Positions 54,300 to 63,624 are shown, numbered from the stretch's first letter. The stretch: 64,000 nucleotides of DNA from Acidobacteriota bacterium (GCA_947465645.1 CANIBQ010000001.1:1-64000), one strand, 5' to 3'. The notes: generated from the letters alone by a model not told the origin. Program-made: numbers and translations.

Positions 54300-54547
54300 A
54301 CATCATCAGCATCAGGCCGGAGTCTTACAATTTGTAGCGTGCCGAAGGGCAGGGACATTGGGCCCCGGTGATCTCTCTCGCGACGCGCTGCTGCCGAGGC
54401 TGCCGGAAGGACGCACAGCGCGTGAACGCGAGGTCCCGCTGCCGCATGAGTCGGCAGAAGTCCCCGTCCCCCCCCTTTTTCTGGTAGCAGGATGATTGCT
54501 AAACGGATACTGTCGTTCTTACGGGAACAGGCGATTTGAGACTGTAG

Positions 54548-54922
54548 ATGACGGATCAAGCGCGCACCCTGCTCAGCCGCATCCCGGCGGCAATCCAGCA
54601 TTCCTGTGATCTCGACCTGTTGGTGTTCTTTGCCAAACACCCGCGCACCCTGATGCCCAGTGAGGACATCGCCCGGCTGCTGGGCTACGAGCTCAAGGAT
54701 GTGGCGAAGTCGCTGGAGGTCCTGCTCAAGGCGGGCCTGCTGACAAGGACACAGAACCCGACAAGCGCGCGGCGGCTGTACGTCTTCGAGACAAGCGGCA
54801 CCAATAGCGCGTGGCTGCCGGCATTCGTGGAGTTCGCCTGCACACGTCAAGGACGTATGGATCTGAGGCGTGCGCTGACACAGGAACGGCAGTCGGATGA
54901 CGAGCAAGGGAGGAAACGGTGA
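54548..54922 (+). CDS. Small winged-helix-like protein upstream of KaiC
   Basis: A 124-residue cytosolic protein with DLDLLVFFAKHPRTLMPSED, then IARLLGYELKDVAKSLEVLL and KAGLLTRTQNPTSARRLYVF, the helix-turn-helix plus wing pattern of ArsR/MarR-like folds. It may bind DNA or act as a partner of the KaiC-like protein with which it is translationally coupled (TGA overlaps ATG). It is preceded by about 250 bp without a gene after the RND pump, probably holding its promoter. Confidence 0.65.
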   Translation: MTDQARTLLSRIPAAIQHSCDLDLLVFFAKHPRTLMPSEDIARLLGYELKDVAKSLEVLLKAGLLTRTQNPTSARRLYVFETSGTNSAWLPAFVEFACTRQGRMDLRRALTQERQSDDEQGRKR

Positions 54923-56430
54923 TGGCGGACCGCGATGTGGTCAAGACTGGTATCGCAGGGCTGGATTCGATCCTGTTGGACGGAATTCCGCGCGGCAACC
55001 TTTGTCTTCTCGAAGGCGCGATCGGTACGGGCAAGACGACGCTGGGCGCCGAGTTCGTCTATCGTGGCGCCAGTCAGTTCGACGAGCCCGGCATCATCGT
55101 CCTGTTCGAGGTGTCGCCAGACAGGCTCATCCGCGATGCGGCGCGACTGGGGTGGGATCTCCCGGCGCTCGAGCGCGCGGGCAAGCTCAAAATCATCTTC
55201 ACGACCCGCCAGGTGTTCGGGCAGGAGTTGCAGCAGGCAGACAGTCTGCTCCTCGAAGAGGCGGCGAAGATACGCGCCCGGCGCATCTTCGTGGACGGCG
55301 TGCCTAGCTCGACCGGGACCAAGCTTGTGGAGGCTCGGGACACCTTTCACATCCTCGCCGAGGGACTGCAGCGCGAGAATCTCACCGCAGTCCTTGCCAT
55401 GGATCCGACGGCGTTCAGCGATCAAGCGACGCATGCCCTGCCCGAAGAATCCATTGCCGACACGGTCATCCGGCTGCGGATGGAAGAGGTGACTCGCGCC
55501 ACCGTGCGGTCCATTGAGATCGTCAAGTCGCGCGGCCACGATTTTCAGATGGGCCGACATACGTTCAGGATCGTCGATGGCCGCGGCATGGAAGTGTATC
55601 GGCGCGTGCAGGCGCCGCGGAGGCCGAGCCGGGACGAGGCCGGGGCGTTCGATCTGACGACGCGCGTCACCACCGGTGTGCCCGGCCTCGACGAGCTGGT
55701 GAATGGCGGCTACCTCCTCGGGAGCACGACGGTGATCGCCGGCATCTCGGGTGTCGGGAAGAGCGTCATGGGCCTGATGTACATGGCGGAGGGGGCGCGC
55801 CTCGGCGAGCGAAGCCTCATGCTCTCGCTCGACGAACCGGTCCCACAGGTCATCCGCAACGCCAAGAGCATCGGGATCGATCTTCAGGCGCACATCGACA
55901 GTGGTCTCGTGCGGGTGCAGTACGATTCGCCGCAGGAAATCGAAATTGACCGTCACTTCCACGACGTCGAGCAGCTCATGGAGACGTTCAAGCCCAAACG
56001 CGTGCTCTTCGACAGCCTCTCGACGTATGGCTCGAACCTGGGGACGCAGGGACGCATGTTCCGAGACTTCTTTCACGCGCTGGTCGCGCTGATGAAGGAG
56101 TGCCAGACCGCGACGGTGTACAACCACGAGAACCCGGAGATGCTCGGGATGGCGTCGATGATGGGCGATTTCGCCATGAGCTCGCTCGTCGACAACATCC
56201 TGCTGATGAACTGGATTGAGCTGGGCGACGCCTTCCGTCTCGGGCTGACCGTGGCGAAAATGCGCGCGAATCCGAATATGCGTGCGACGCACGAGTGCGA
56301 GATTGTGAACGGCCAGGGCATGCACGTCCTGCCGCGCCAGATTCCGCCTGCGTTGCCCCGTCCGTTTTCCAGTTACCTGAACCTGATCTCGCGCAATCCC
56401 CCGCGGCATCCAGAAGACGGCGAACCGTAG
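54922..56430 (+). CDS. Two-domain KaiC-like ATPase
   Basis: This 502-residue protein has two RecA-like KaiC domains. The first has Walker A GAIGTGKTT (about 33-40, Lys38) and the second AGISGVGKSV (about 274-282). Each is preceded by a GLD motif: GIAGLDSILLDG and GVPGLDELVNGG. It is not a clock KaiC in context, since no kaiA or kaiB is near; free-standing relatives are ATPases in bacterial signalling. The ATG at 54922 follows a GGGAGG ribosome-binding site. It ends 6 bp before the hybrid histidine kinase. Confidence 0.88.
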   Translation: MADRDVVKTGIAGLDSILLDGIPRGNLCLLEGAIGTGKTTLGAEFVYRGASQFDEPGIIVLFEVSPDRLIRDAARLGWDLPALERAGKLKIIFTTRQVFGQELQQADSLLLEEAAKIRARRIFVDGVPSSTGTKLVEARDTFHILAEGLQRENLTAVLAMDPTAFSDQATHALPEESIADTVIRLRMEEVTRATVRSIEIVKSRGHDFQMGRHTFRIVDGRGMEVYRRVQAPRRPSRDEAGAFDLTTRVTTGVPGLDELVNGGYLLGSTTVIAGISGVGKSVMGLMYMAEGARLGERSLMLSLDEPVPQVIRNAKSIGIDLQAHIDSGLVRVQYDSPQEIEIDRHFHDVEQLMETFKPKRVLFDSLSTYGSNLGTQGRMFRDFFHALVALMKECQTATVYNHENPEMLGMASMMGDFAMSSLVDNILLMNWIELGDAFRLGLTVAKMRANPNMRATHECEIVNGQGMHVLPRQIPPALPRPFSSYLNLISRNPPRHPEDGEP

Positions 56431-56436
56431 ACGCCG

Positions 56437-58101
56437 ATGGGCCAGCCCACAGACACCGTGTTCGACATCGCCGTGTGGGCGCCGGCGCTGGAGAAATTCG
56501 GCGCCGTCACCCAGCTGAGCGTCGCGCTCTACGGCGCGGACGGGCAGATCGTCTACGGGCCCATGCCGGCCACGCCGATCGTCGCCGCGTTCGCGGAGTA
56601 CAGCTACGATCCCGGCGTGTTCGCCGGCTGCGTCCGGGAATGCCTCGCGCAGCCCAGCGACAGCCGGCCCGCAGTCATCGTCGCCCCCTCGTCGGGCCTG
56701 GCTGTGGTCGGCGTATCGCTCGTGCTCGACGGGCACATTGTCGGCGCGGTGGTGGCCGGCTACGCGCTGGTCAATTATTGTGAATCCATGGCGATCGCGC
56801 GGCTCGCGCGCGAGAGCGGTGTACCCTTTCAGGACCTGTGGGCCGTGGCGCGGAGTCAGCAACCGGTCCCGGCGCGACGGCTCGTCCTGCACGGAGAGCT
56901 CCTGCAGGTGCTCGGTGACACGCTCCTGCGGGAGAATCAACTCAGGCGGCAATCCGATGAGACCGCGATCCAGTTGACCACGACCGCCGCGGTCAAGGAA
57001 GAATTCCTGGCGGTGCTGTCGCACGAGCTCCGAACCCCTCTCACACCGATTCTCGGCTGGACCAGCATCCTCAAACGGCACAGCGACCCCAAGGTCGTCC
57101 ACGCGGCGGAGGTGATCGACCGGAACGCGGGCCTCCAGATTCGGATGGTCGAAGACCTGCTCGAGCTGACGCGCGTCACCCGAGGCAAGCTGGCTCTCAA
57201 TGTAAAGATCCTTTGCCTCAACGACCCGGTGCGCACCGCGCTGGACGCGGTCGCAGGTGGCGCTCGAAAGAAGGACATCGCGGTGCAGTTCATCGACGCG
57301 CCCGAGCCCCTGTGCATAAGCGCGGACGGCGACCGCTTGCAGCAAGTCCTCAGGAACGTACTGCTCAACGCGCTGAAATTTACGCCAGCCGGCGGAGCGG
57401 TCACGATCACGCTCACGAGAGAAGGCGATGACGGCGTCGTGCACGTGCGCGACACGGGAGAAGGCATCGCGCCGGAGTTTCTGCCGTTCGTGTTCGGGAT
57501 GTTCCAACAGCAGGAGCACGGCACCCGCCGAACGCATGCGGGACTCGGCATCGGCCTCGCGCTCGTCAAGCAGCTGACGGAGGCGCACGGAGGCACCGTG
57601 AGCGTGGCCAGTGACGGTGTCGGCTGCGGCACGGAGGTGACCATGCGCTGGCCTCTCGTCGCCGCACCGGTGGGGGTGGAGGAACCGCTCCGGTCGCACG
57701 CGGGCGATTCGACGGCGCTGGACGGTCTCCGCATCCTCGTCGTCGAAGACATGGAGGACGCGCTCGAAGCGATGTGCGTGACGCTCGAACGATTCGGTGC
57801 CAGGGTTCTGACGGCCAGGGACGGCATCGAGGCGCTCGGGAGGGTGGCCGGCGACGACGTCGATCTGATCCTGTGCGATCTTCGAATGCCGCGGATGGAC
57901 GGGTTCGAATTCCTTCGCGCGTTACACGGCGTGGAGGGCCACACGCATCCGCCAGTGATCGCCGTCTCAGGCCTCGCGAGCAGCGCGGACCATCTGGCCA
58001 CACAGGCGGCCGGTTTCACAGGACACATCGACAAGCCGTTCGACGACGGTCGCCTCCTCGCTGCGGTGGGCGTCGCGATGGCTCCCCGGTCCACGACGTA
58101 G
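56437..58101 (+). CDS. Hybrid histidine kinase with receiver domain
   Basis: This 554-residue cytosolic kinase has an N-terminal PocR-like sensory domain (residues about 10-150, with a Cys pair in FAGCVRECLAQ). A HisKA domain follows with phospho-His196 in LSHELRTPLTP, then HATPase motifs (NVLLNALKFTP, DTGEGIAP, GLGIGLALVKQL) and a C-terminal receiver with Asp481 in LCDLRMPRMDGF and the Lys in HIDKPFDD. There is no transmembrane segment. It follows the KaiC-like gene by 6 bp, forming a three-gene signalling operon. Confidence 0.92.
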   Translation: MGQPTDTVFDIAVWAPALEKFGAVTQLSVALYGADGQIVYGPMPATPIVAAFAEYSYDPGVFAGCVRECLAQPSDSRPAVIVAPSSGLAVVGVSLVLDGHIVGAVVAGYALVNYCESMAIARLARESGVPFQDLWAVARSQQPVPARRLVLHGELLQVLGDTLLRENQLRRQSDETAIQLTTTAAVKEEFLAVLSHELRTPLTPILGWTSILKRHSDPKVVHAAEVIDRNAGLQIRMVEDLLELTRVTRGKLALNVKILCLNDPVRTALDAVAGGARKKDIAVQFIDAPEPLCISADGDRLQQVLRNVLLNALKFTPAGGAVTITLTREGDDGVVHVRDTGEGIAPEFLPFVFGMFQQQEHGTRRTHAGLGIGLALVKQLTEAHGGTVSVASDGVGCGTEVTMRWPLVAAPVGVEEPLRSHAGDSTALDGLRILVVEDMEDALEAMCVTLERFGARVLTARDGIEALGRVAGDDVDLILCDLRMPRMDGFEFLRALHGVEGHTHPPVIAVSGLASSADHLATQAAGFTGHIDKPFDDGRLLAAVGVAMAPRSTT

Positions 58102-58119
58102 GACCTCGGCCGGCTCCAC

Positions 58120-60537
58120 ATGCCACAGGATGTGGATGCCGTCGCTGCCGGCCTTTCCTCAACGGAGGCGCAGGGGCGGCTGGCCGAGTTCGGCCCGAAC
58201 GAAATCCGCCGCGAGCAGACGGCCACTCCTCTGAGGCTGCTGGCCCGCCAGTTTGCGAGCCCCGTTATCTGGCTGCTGCTCGGCGCGAGTGCGCTGTCGG
58301 CGGCCCTCGGCGAACTGCTCGATGCGGGCGCGATCGGGGCGATCGTGATCGTCAACGCGCTGATCGGGTTCTTCCAGGAATACCGGGCGGAGCGCGCGGT
58401 GATGGCGCTGCGCTCGATGACGGCGCCGCGCGCGCGGGTCATGCGCGACGGCCACGGCGTCATGGTGTCAGCCGACACCATCGTCCCAGGCGACCTGCTG
58501 GTGCTCGAGGCCGGCGACGTCGCCGCGGCTGACGCACGGCTGCACACCGCGCACGCCCTGACGACCAATGAAGCCCCGTTGACGGGCGAAAGCACGCCGG
58601 TCGAGAAGACGACGGTGCCGACGGCACCGGACACGCCGCTCGCCGAGCGGCACGACTTCGTGTTCATGGGCACGTCGATCGCGACCGGCACGGGGATCGC
58701 CGAAGTCGTCGCGACCGGGATGCAGACCGAGCTCGGCAGGATCGCCCACCTGCTGGCGACCGCGGAGGAGACCGTGACTCCGCTGCAGCGGCGCCTTGCT
58801 CGAGTCAGTAAGACTCTCCTGTACATCTGCGGCGGGATCGTGGCTGTGGTCGCCCTGGCCGGGCTGCTGCGGGGATGGCCGCTTCTGCAGGTGTTCATGG
58901 CGGCCGTCTCCCTGGCGGTCGCGGCGGTGCCCGAAGGGTTACCCGCGGTCGTCACGATCGCACTCGCCGTCGGCGTGCAGCGCATGGCGGCGCGCCACGT
59001 CCTGGTCCGGAGGCTGCCGGCGGTCGAGACGCTCGGGTGCGCAACCGTGATCTGCACGGACAAGACCGGCACGCTCACGACCGGCGTCATGCGCGTACGC
59101 GAGCTCTGGGGCCCTGACCACACCGCGCTGCTATCCGCAGCGGCAGCCTGCTGCGACGCAGAGATCGGACGCGATGGCGGTGCCGGCGTGGGCGACCCTA
59201 CCGAGCTGGCGATCCTCATAGCGGCTGCCGAACAGGGGATTCACCGTGCGGAGATTGAAGCCGCCAACCATCGTGTCACCGTCGTCCCGTTCGACTCGGT
59301 GCAGAAGCGGATGTCCATCGAGCGCGCCGACGGTCGGGTGTACATCAAGGGCGCCGTCGAAAGCGTGCTGCCGCTCTGCGTGGCAGGCGTGGATGACGCC
59401 GCGGAGGCCAACGCCCGGATGGCGGAGGGCGGTCTCCGCATCCTGGCGGTGGCGGTCGCGCCAGCCGGCTCGGAGATCCGCGCCACGCTGCTCGGGCTGA
59501 TTGGCCTTGCCGACCCGCCACGCCCCGAAGCCATCGCGGCGGTAGCGGCCGCGCGTGCCGCCGGCATCACGACGGTGATGATCACCGGTGACCATCCGGT
59601 GACGGCCCGCGCGATCGCGCGGGAGCTCGGCATCCTGTCAGGCGCCGGCGAATCAGACGACCGCGTCCACGCGCGCGCCACGCCCGAGGACAAGATTCGG
59701 ATCGTGCGTGAGTGGAAAACCCGCGGCGCCGTCGTGGCGATGACGGGTGACGGCGTGAACGATGCCCCGGCGCTTCGCGAGGCGCACATCGGCATCGCGA
59801 TGGGGTTGACGGGCACCGAGGTCACGCGCGAGGCGTCGGACATCGTGCTGGCCGACGACAACTTCGCGAGCATCGTGGCGGCCATCCGCGAGGGTCGCGG
59901 GATCTTCGACAACATCCGGAAGACCCTGGTCTATCTGCTGTCGGGCAACATGGCGGAGCTCACGGTGATGCTGGTGGCGGCGCTCGGCGGCCTGCCGCTA
60001 CCGCTGCTCCCTCTGCACCTGCTGTGGATCAACGTCGTCACCGATGGACTCCCGGCGCTGGCACTCGTGGTCGACCCGCCGGAGGGTGATGTCCTCCAGC
60101 GGCCCCCGCGTCATCCGGACGAGCCGATACTGGGCCGCGCGCAGTGGCGCTTCATCATCACGACCGGGTTGCTGCAGGCGGCCACGACCCTGGGCGTCTT
60201 CGTCTGGGCGCTGAACGCACGCGATCTGCCCCAGGCACGCAATCTCGCGTTCTCGGTGCTCGTCTTCGGCGAGCTGTTCCGGGCGTTCGCCGCGCGCAGC
60301 ACCACCAAGGTGTTCTGGGAAGTGGGCGCGCTCACCAACATGTGGCTCGTTGGCGTCGTCCTGTTCTCGGTCCTGATGCAGCTCGGGATCCAGTACATCC
60401 CGGCCCTCCAGGTGGTGTTCGAGATCGGCCCGCTCTCGTCCGCGGACTGGGCATTGACGGTGCTGGTGGCGCTCGGACCGGTCACGGTGATTGAGATGTC
60501 GAAGCTGGTCCGCCGCTGGACCCCGCGAAAGAAGTAA
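58120..60537 (+). CDS. P2A-type cation (Ca2+-like) transporting ATPase
   Basis: This 805-residue pump has the P2A layout: N-terminal cation-ATPase domain (GLSSTEAQGRLAEFGPNEIR), TGES (LTGESTPVEK), the PEGLPAVVTIALA motif for the ion site near residue 270, Asp314 in DKTGTLTTG, MTGDGVNDAPAL and six C-terminal helices. It matches calcium/manganese-type ATPases (SERCA/PMR1-like) more than K+ or heavy-metal types. There is no heavy-metal domain. It starts 18 bp after the kinase. Confidence 0.88.
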   Translation: MPQDVDAVAAGLSSTEAQGRLAEFGPNEIRREQTATPLRLLARQFASPVIWLLLGASALSAALGELLDAGAIGAIVIVNALIGFFQEYRAERAVMALRSMTAPRARVMRDGHGVMVSADTIVPGDLLVLEAGDVAAADARLHTAHALTTNEAPLTGESTPVEKTTVPTAPDTPLAERHDFVFMGTSIATGTGIAEVVATGMQTELGRIAHLLATAEETVTPLQRRLARVSKTLLYICGGIVAVVALAGLLRGWPLLQVFMAAVSLAVAAVPEGLPAVVTIALAVGVQRMAARHVLVRRLPAVETLGCATVICTDKTGTLTTGVMRVRELWGPDHTALLSAAAACCDAEIGRDGGAGVGDPTELAILIAAAEQGIHRAEIEAANHRVTVVPFDSVQKRMSIERADGRVYIKGAVESVLPLCVAGVDDAAEANARMAEGGLRILAVAVAPAGSEIRATLLGLIGLADPPRPEAIAAVAAARAAGITTVMITGDHPVTARAIARELGILSGAGESDDRVHARATPEDKIRIVREWKTRGAVVAMTGDGVNDAPALREAHIGIAMGLTGTEVTREASDIVLADDNFASIVAAIREGRGIFDNIRKTLVYLLSGNMAELTVMLVAALGGLPLPLLPLHLLWINVVTDGLPALALVVDPPEGDVLQRPPRHPDEPILGRAQWRFIITTGLLQAATTLGVFVWALNARDLPQARNLAFSVLVFGELFRAFAARSTTKVFWEVGALTNMWLVGVVLFSVLMQLGIQYIPALQVVFEIGPLSSADWALTVLVALGPVTVIEMSKLVRRWTPRKK

Positions 60538-60659
60538 ACACGATCCGCGGACTTCTTGTCGCCCGGTGATGTTGTCCGTTCTGCTCGTAGTTGGATGCGC
60601 CGCCGGCCCGGCACGGGCCAAGGCGCGCCCCCGGCTGGGGTACGATCAAAGCCGGGCCG

Positions 60660-61985
60660 ATGTCTATCTACCGCGTTGTCCTGTTCGCGCTATTCGCAGC
60701 TCTCGTTACGCAGCCTGCGACGGCGCAGGAGCATCAGCATCCTGACCCTGCGGCGCCCGCGCCGGTGGCTCCTGCGCCAACTGCGCAGGAGGTCCACCAG
60801 CATGCGGGCCCGTCCGCTGACGGTAACTCGATGACGCGTGAGGCGTCAGGCACCGCGTGGCAACCGGACGGCTCGCCGATGTACGCGATCCATCGCCAGG
60901 CGGGCGAGTGGGCGCTGATGTTTCACGGCAACGCATTCGTCCAGTTTCTCAAGGAAGTGGCGCCGTTCCATCGCGGCAGCCAGCAAGCGGGCAGCATCAA
61001 CTGGGCGATGGCCATGGGCACCCGCCCCGCCGCCGGGGGACGCGCCGGCTTTCGCGCGATGTTCAGCGCTGAGCCCTGGACAATCGGCGGCTGCGGATAT
61101 CCGGACCTGCTGGCCACCGGCGAGTTGTGCAACGGCGACAGCATCCATGACGCGCAGCATCCGCACGACCTGTTCATGGAGCTCGCGGCGACGTATGACC
61201 GCCCGCTGTCCGGCACTGTCCGCTGGCAGATCTACGGAGGGCCGGTTGGAGAACCGGCGCTGGGGCCTCCTGGCTTCCCGCATCGGGCGTCGGCGCTGCC
61301 CAACCCGCTTGCGCCGATCGCGCATCACTGGCTCGACGCGACCCACATCACGTTCGGTGTGGTCACGACCGGGGTCTACAGCCGGCGGTGGAAAGCCGAA
61401 GCGTCCGCGTTCAACGGGCGCGAGCCGGATGAGAACCGGACCGACCTCGACCTGGCGCCGCTTGATTCCTTCTCCGGCCGCCTCTGGTTTCTGCCGACCG
61501 AGCGCGTCGCACTTCAGCTCTCGGCGGGACACCTGGAGGAAGCGGAAAAGGACCACCTTCGCGCCCCGAGAGTCGATGTCAGGCGGGTCACCGCCTCGGC
61601 GGCGTACCATCGCCCCTTCGCCCAGGGCCACTATTGGGCGACGACGCTGGCCTGGGGAGCCAACAGGGAAGAGGGAGAAACGACGCACGCGGCGCTGCTC
61701 GAATCGACGCTCAGCCTTGCGGACCGGGATACGATTTTCTGGCGCGCGGAAATCGGCAGGAAGCCGGCGCACGACCTGCACATCCATGAATCGAACGAGA
61801 TATTCACTGTCGGCAAGCTGCAGGCCGGTTACACGCGGTACTTCGCCGCGCGCTCCGGCGTGCAGCCGGGTGTGGGCGGGACGGTGTCGGCCGCCATCGT
61901 GCCTGACGCCCTTCAGCCGCGCTATGGCGGGTTCGGCAAGGGGTTCGGCGTGTTTGTGACGCTGCGCCCTGCTGCGCACCGGTAG
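60660..61985 (+). CDS. Exported His-rich protein, probable outer-membrane component
   Basis: This 441-residue protein has a signal peptide and a His/Pro/Ala start (EHQHPDPAAPAP, VHQHAGPS). The main part has strand-like aromatic blocks, with RAGFRAMFSAEPWTIGGCGY, HDAQHPHDLFMELAATYDRP and HHWLDATHITFGVVTTGVYS. It resembles large barrel-like proteins found beside copper genes in related bacteria, but no named domain is recognised. The start gives a clear signal peptide. A two-Cys loop (GGCGYPDLLATGELCNG) is present. Confidence 0.55.
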   Translation: MSIYRVVLFALFAALVTQPATAQEHQHPDPAAPAPVAPAPTAQEVHQHAGPSADGNSMTREASGTAWQPDGSPMYAIHRQAGEWALMFHGNAFVQFLKEVAPFHRGSQQAGSINWAMAMGTRPAAGGRAGFRAMFSAEPWTIGGCGYPDLLATGELCNGDSIHDAQHPHDLFMELAATYDRPLSGTVRWQIYGGPVGEPALGPPGFPHRASALPNPLAPIAHHWLDATHITFGVVTTGVYSRRWKAEASAFNGREPDENRTDLDLAPLDSFSGRLWFLPTERVALQLSAGHLEEAEKDHLRAPRVDVRRVTASAAYHRPFAQGHYWATTLAWGANREEGETTHAALLESTLSLADRDTIFWRAEIGRKPAHDLHIHESNEIFTVGKLQAGYTRYFAARSGVQPGVGGTVSAAIVPDALQPRYGGFGKGFGVFVTLRPAAHR

Positions 61986-62004
61986 AAACAGGCCTCGCCT
62001 CATC

Positions 62005-62167
62005 GGGATCCAAGAGCTGACCGACGCGGAAGCTGGTACACTTCATTCGCCGCCTGCCGCGAATCACCGAAGCAGACCTCGAGCGGATGACGGGAATGAA
62101 CCCGGTGCCGCCCGAGTCCATCCGGCAGCAGATCGCGGAAGAGCAATTCCTGGGAGGAGCTCAATGA
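62005..62167 (+). pseudogene. Cytochrome c remnant with internal deletion
   Basis: Translation from 62030 reads KLVHFIRRLPRITEADLERM and ends PPESIRQQIAEEQFLGGAQ, clearly matching the C-terminus of the cytochrome c at 44947 (LVHFIRRLPDLTPAEVEEM, PPAEIRQEIDAERF). Just upstream, in another frame, IQELTDAE matches its LSDAE. The segment between these, including the distal Met, and the heme motif are gone. The remnant's stop overlaps the start of the GHxH gene. Confidence 0.75.
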
Positions 62168-62517
62168 GACGCAGAAACTGGATCCTCGGCGCCGCGCTCG
62201 TCGCCGCGTTGGCCGTCCCCGCGGCGCTGCACGCCCACGCCGGTCACGCGCACAAGGTGATGGGCACTGTCACCTCGGTGAGCGCCACGCAGGTGGAGCT
62301 GAAAGACACGGAAGGCAAGACGGTCGTCATCACGCTCGATGCGAAGACGGTCTACCGGAGCGGCAAGGTCAAGGCGGACCCGAGCACCCTGAAAGTCGGC
62401 ACCCGCGTGGTCGTGGAGGCCGAAGAGACGGCGGGCGCCAAGAGGATGAACGCGACCGTCGTGCAGATGGCCGCGCCGACCAGCGTGATCGTCAAGCACG
62501 CCAGTAAAACCAACTAA
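62164..62517 (+). CDS. Exported GHxH-type small protein, copy 3
   Basis: A 117-residue protein with a signal peptide and a mature start HAHAGHAHKVMGTVTSVSAT, then QVELKDTEGKTVVITLDAKT and VYRSGKVKADPSTLKVG. It is closely similar to the protein at 46484. It follows the cytochrome remnant with an overlap of four bases, mirroring the cytochrome/GHxH order at 44947-45910, so a duplicated cassette is likely. Confidence 0.65.
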   Translation: MRRRNWILGAALVAALAVPAALHAHAGHAHKVMGTVTSVSATQVELKDTEGKTVVITLDAKTVYRSGKVKADPSTLKVGTRVVVEAEETAGAKRMNATVVQMAAPTSVIVKHASKTN

Positions 62518-62598
62518 AGGCACAAAGCCCAAGGCGCAACGCCCAAGCTCCAATTGGAACTTGAGCCTTGAGCCTTGGCTCTTGTGCCTTTGTGCTTA
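62515..62598. repeat. CAAGGC-word inverted repeat between convergent genes
   Basis: The left arm has AAAGGCAC, AAAGCCC and CAAGGCGC words; the right arm has CTTGAGC, CTTGGC, GTGCC and TTTGTGC, joined by a CAATTGG centre. The left arm starts in the stop codon of the GHxH gene, and the right arm ends in the stop codon (TTA on the plus strand) of the leftward regulator gene. It may act as a two-way terminator. Confidence 0.85.
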
Positions 62599-63624
62599 GT
62601 GAAGTTCGGCAGCGTGCACGAGCACCTTGCCGAGCGCCTCGGCCACGATCGGGTCGAACTGGGTGCCGGTGCACCGTTCGATTTCGCTCATCGCCATCAC
62701 CGGCGTCATCGGCGGACGCTGGGTATGGGGATGGGTCATCGAGTCGTAGGAGTCGGCGAGCGAGAGGATCCGGGCGCCGATCGGAATCTGCTCGCCCTGC
62801 AGCCCCCGCGGATACCCGCCCCCGTCAAACGCCTCATGGTGCGTGAGCACCAGCTCCGCGGCGCCGCTGAACCTCGGAAGCTTTCGCAGAAGGTCGAACC
62901 CGCCCTGCGGATGCTTGCGCATCACTTCCCATTCCGAATCGTCGAGCGGGGCCGCCTTGGTCAGAATCTCGCTCGGGACGTCGAGCTTGCCGATGTCGTG
63001 CAGCAGCGCGCCGTGCTCGAGCTGCATCAGCGTATGGTCGTTCAGGGCTCCGAGCTCATCCGCCAGCGCCACCGTCAGCCGCGCCACCCGGCGCGAGTGA
63101 CCGCGCCCGTCGCGCTCGTGAAACTGGAGCATCGAGATCAGCCCATCAAGGGCGGCCTCGTCGCTCGTCTGCGCGTCAGCGAGCACGGTGGCAAGGTGTG
63201 CCCGCCGCGTCCGCAGCCGGTCCTGGAGTGCCTGGTGCAAGTCGTCAGAGCCCTGCAGCGACAGGTGCCAGTCGGTGCCGAGCGTGAGCGCTTCCGACAG
63301 CCGCGCGCAGTCGAAGGGCTTCAACAGGTAATCGACGACATCGTTGCGGAGCGTGCTGACCGCGGTTTCGACATCGCGGACCGCCGTGGCCATGATTATT
63401 GCGGTCTGGGGAAATTGTTCACGGATCCTCCAGGCCAGCCATACGCCGTCTTTGCCGGCCATGCTGACGTCGCAGAGCGCGATAGCGGCTGGGTTCTCGG
63501 TAAGCGACTTGAGGGCGCCCTCCGCGCAGCCGGCCTCCTGGACCTTGTAACCAAGGGAATCCACCCATGACGTAACCGTCGCGCGCAGAGTGAGGTCGTC
63601 TTCCACCACGAGGACTGAGAGCAT
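62596..63624 (-). CDS. Response regulator with HD-GYP domain
   Basis: This 342-residue protein has a receiver domain (residues 1-120) with phospho-acceptor Asp52 in ALCDVSMAGKDG and Lys102 in LLKPFD. A linker of about 40 residues leads to an HD-GYP domain with HSRRVARL, LLHDIGKLDVP (His209, Asp210) and HHEAFDGGGYPRGL. HD-GYP domains hydrolyse cyclic di-GMP. The late motif DSYDSMT replaces the usual DxFDALT. The partner kinase is not adjacent. It is transcribed leftward towards the repeat. Confidence 0.9.
   Translation of the reverse strand: MLSVLVVEDDLTLRATVTSWVDSLGYKVQEAGCAEGALKSLTENPAAIALCDVSMAGKDGVWLAWRIREQFPQTAIIMATAVRDVETAVSTLRNDVVDYLLKPFDCARLSEALTLGTDWHLSLQGSDDLHQALQDRLRTRRAHLATVLADAQTSDEAALDGLISMLQFHERDGRGHSRRVARLTVALADELGALNDHTLMQLEHGALLHDIGKLDVPSEILTKAAPLDDSEWEVMRKHPQGGFDLLRKLPRFSGAAELVLTHHEAFDGGGYPRGLQGEQIPIGARILSLADSYDSMTHPHTQRPPMTPVMAMSEIERCTGTQFDPIVAEALGKVLVHAAELH

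Noticed and set aside
54300..54547. Possible small gene between the RND pump and the winged-helix gene
   Set aside because: The only open frame (54289-54495) overlaps the pump's 3' end and reads like shifted coding sequence; no ribosome-binding site. The region is more likely a promoter.
54847..59219. Two very long minus-strand frames opposite the KaiC, kinase and P2A ATPase genes
   Set aside because: Composition is His/Arg- or Ser/Ala-rich with no motif, while the plus strand encodes well-conserved proteins.
60510..60570. AGAAGT/ACTTCT inverted pair after the P2A ATPase as a terminator
   Set aside because: Short arms, long loop and no T-run.
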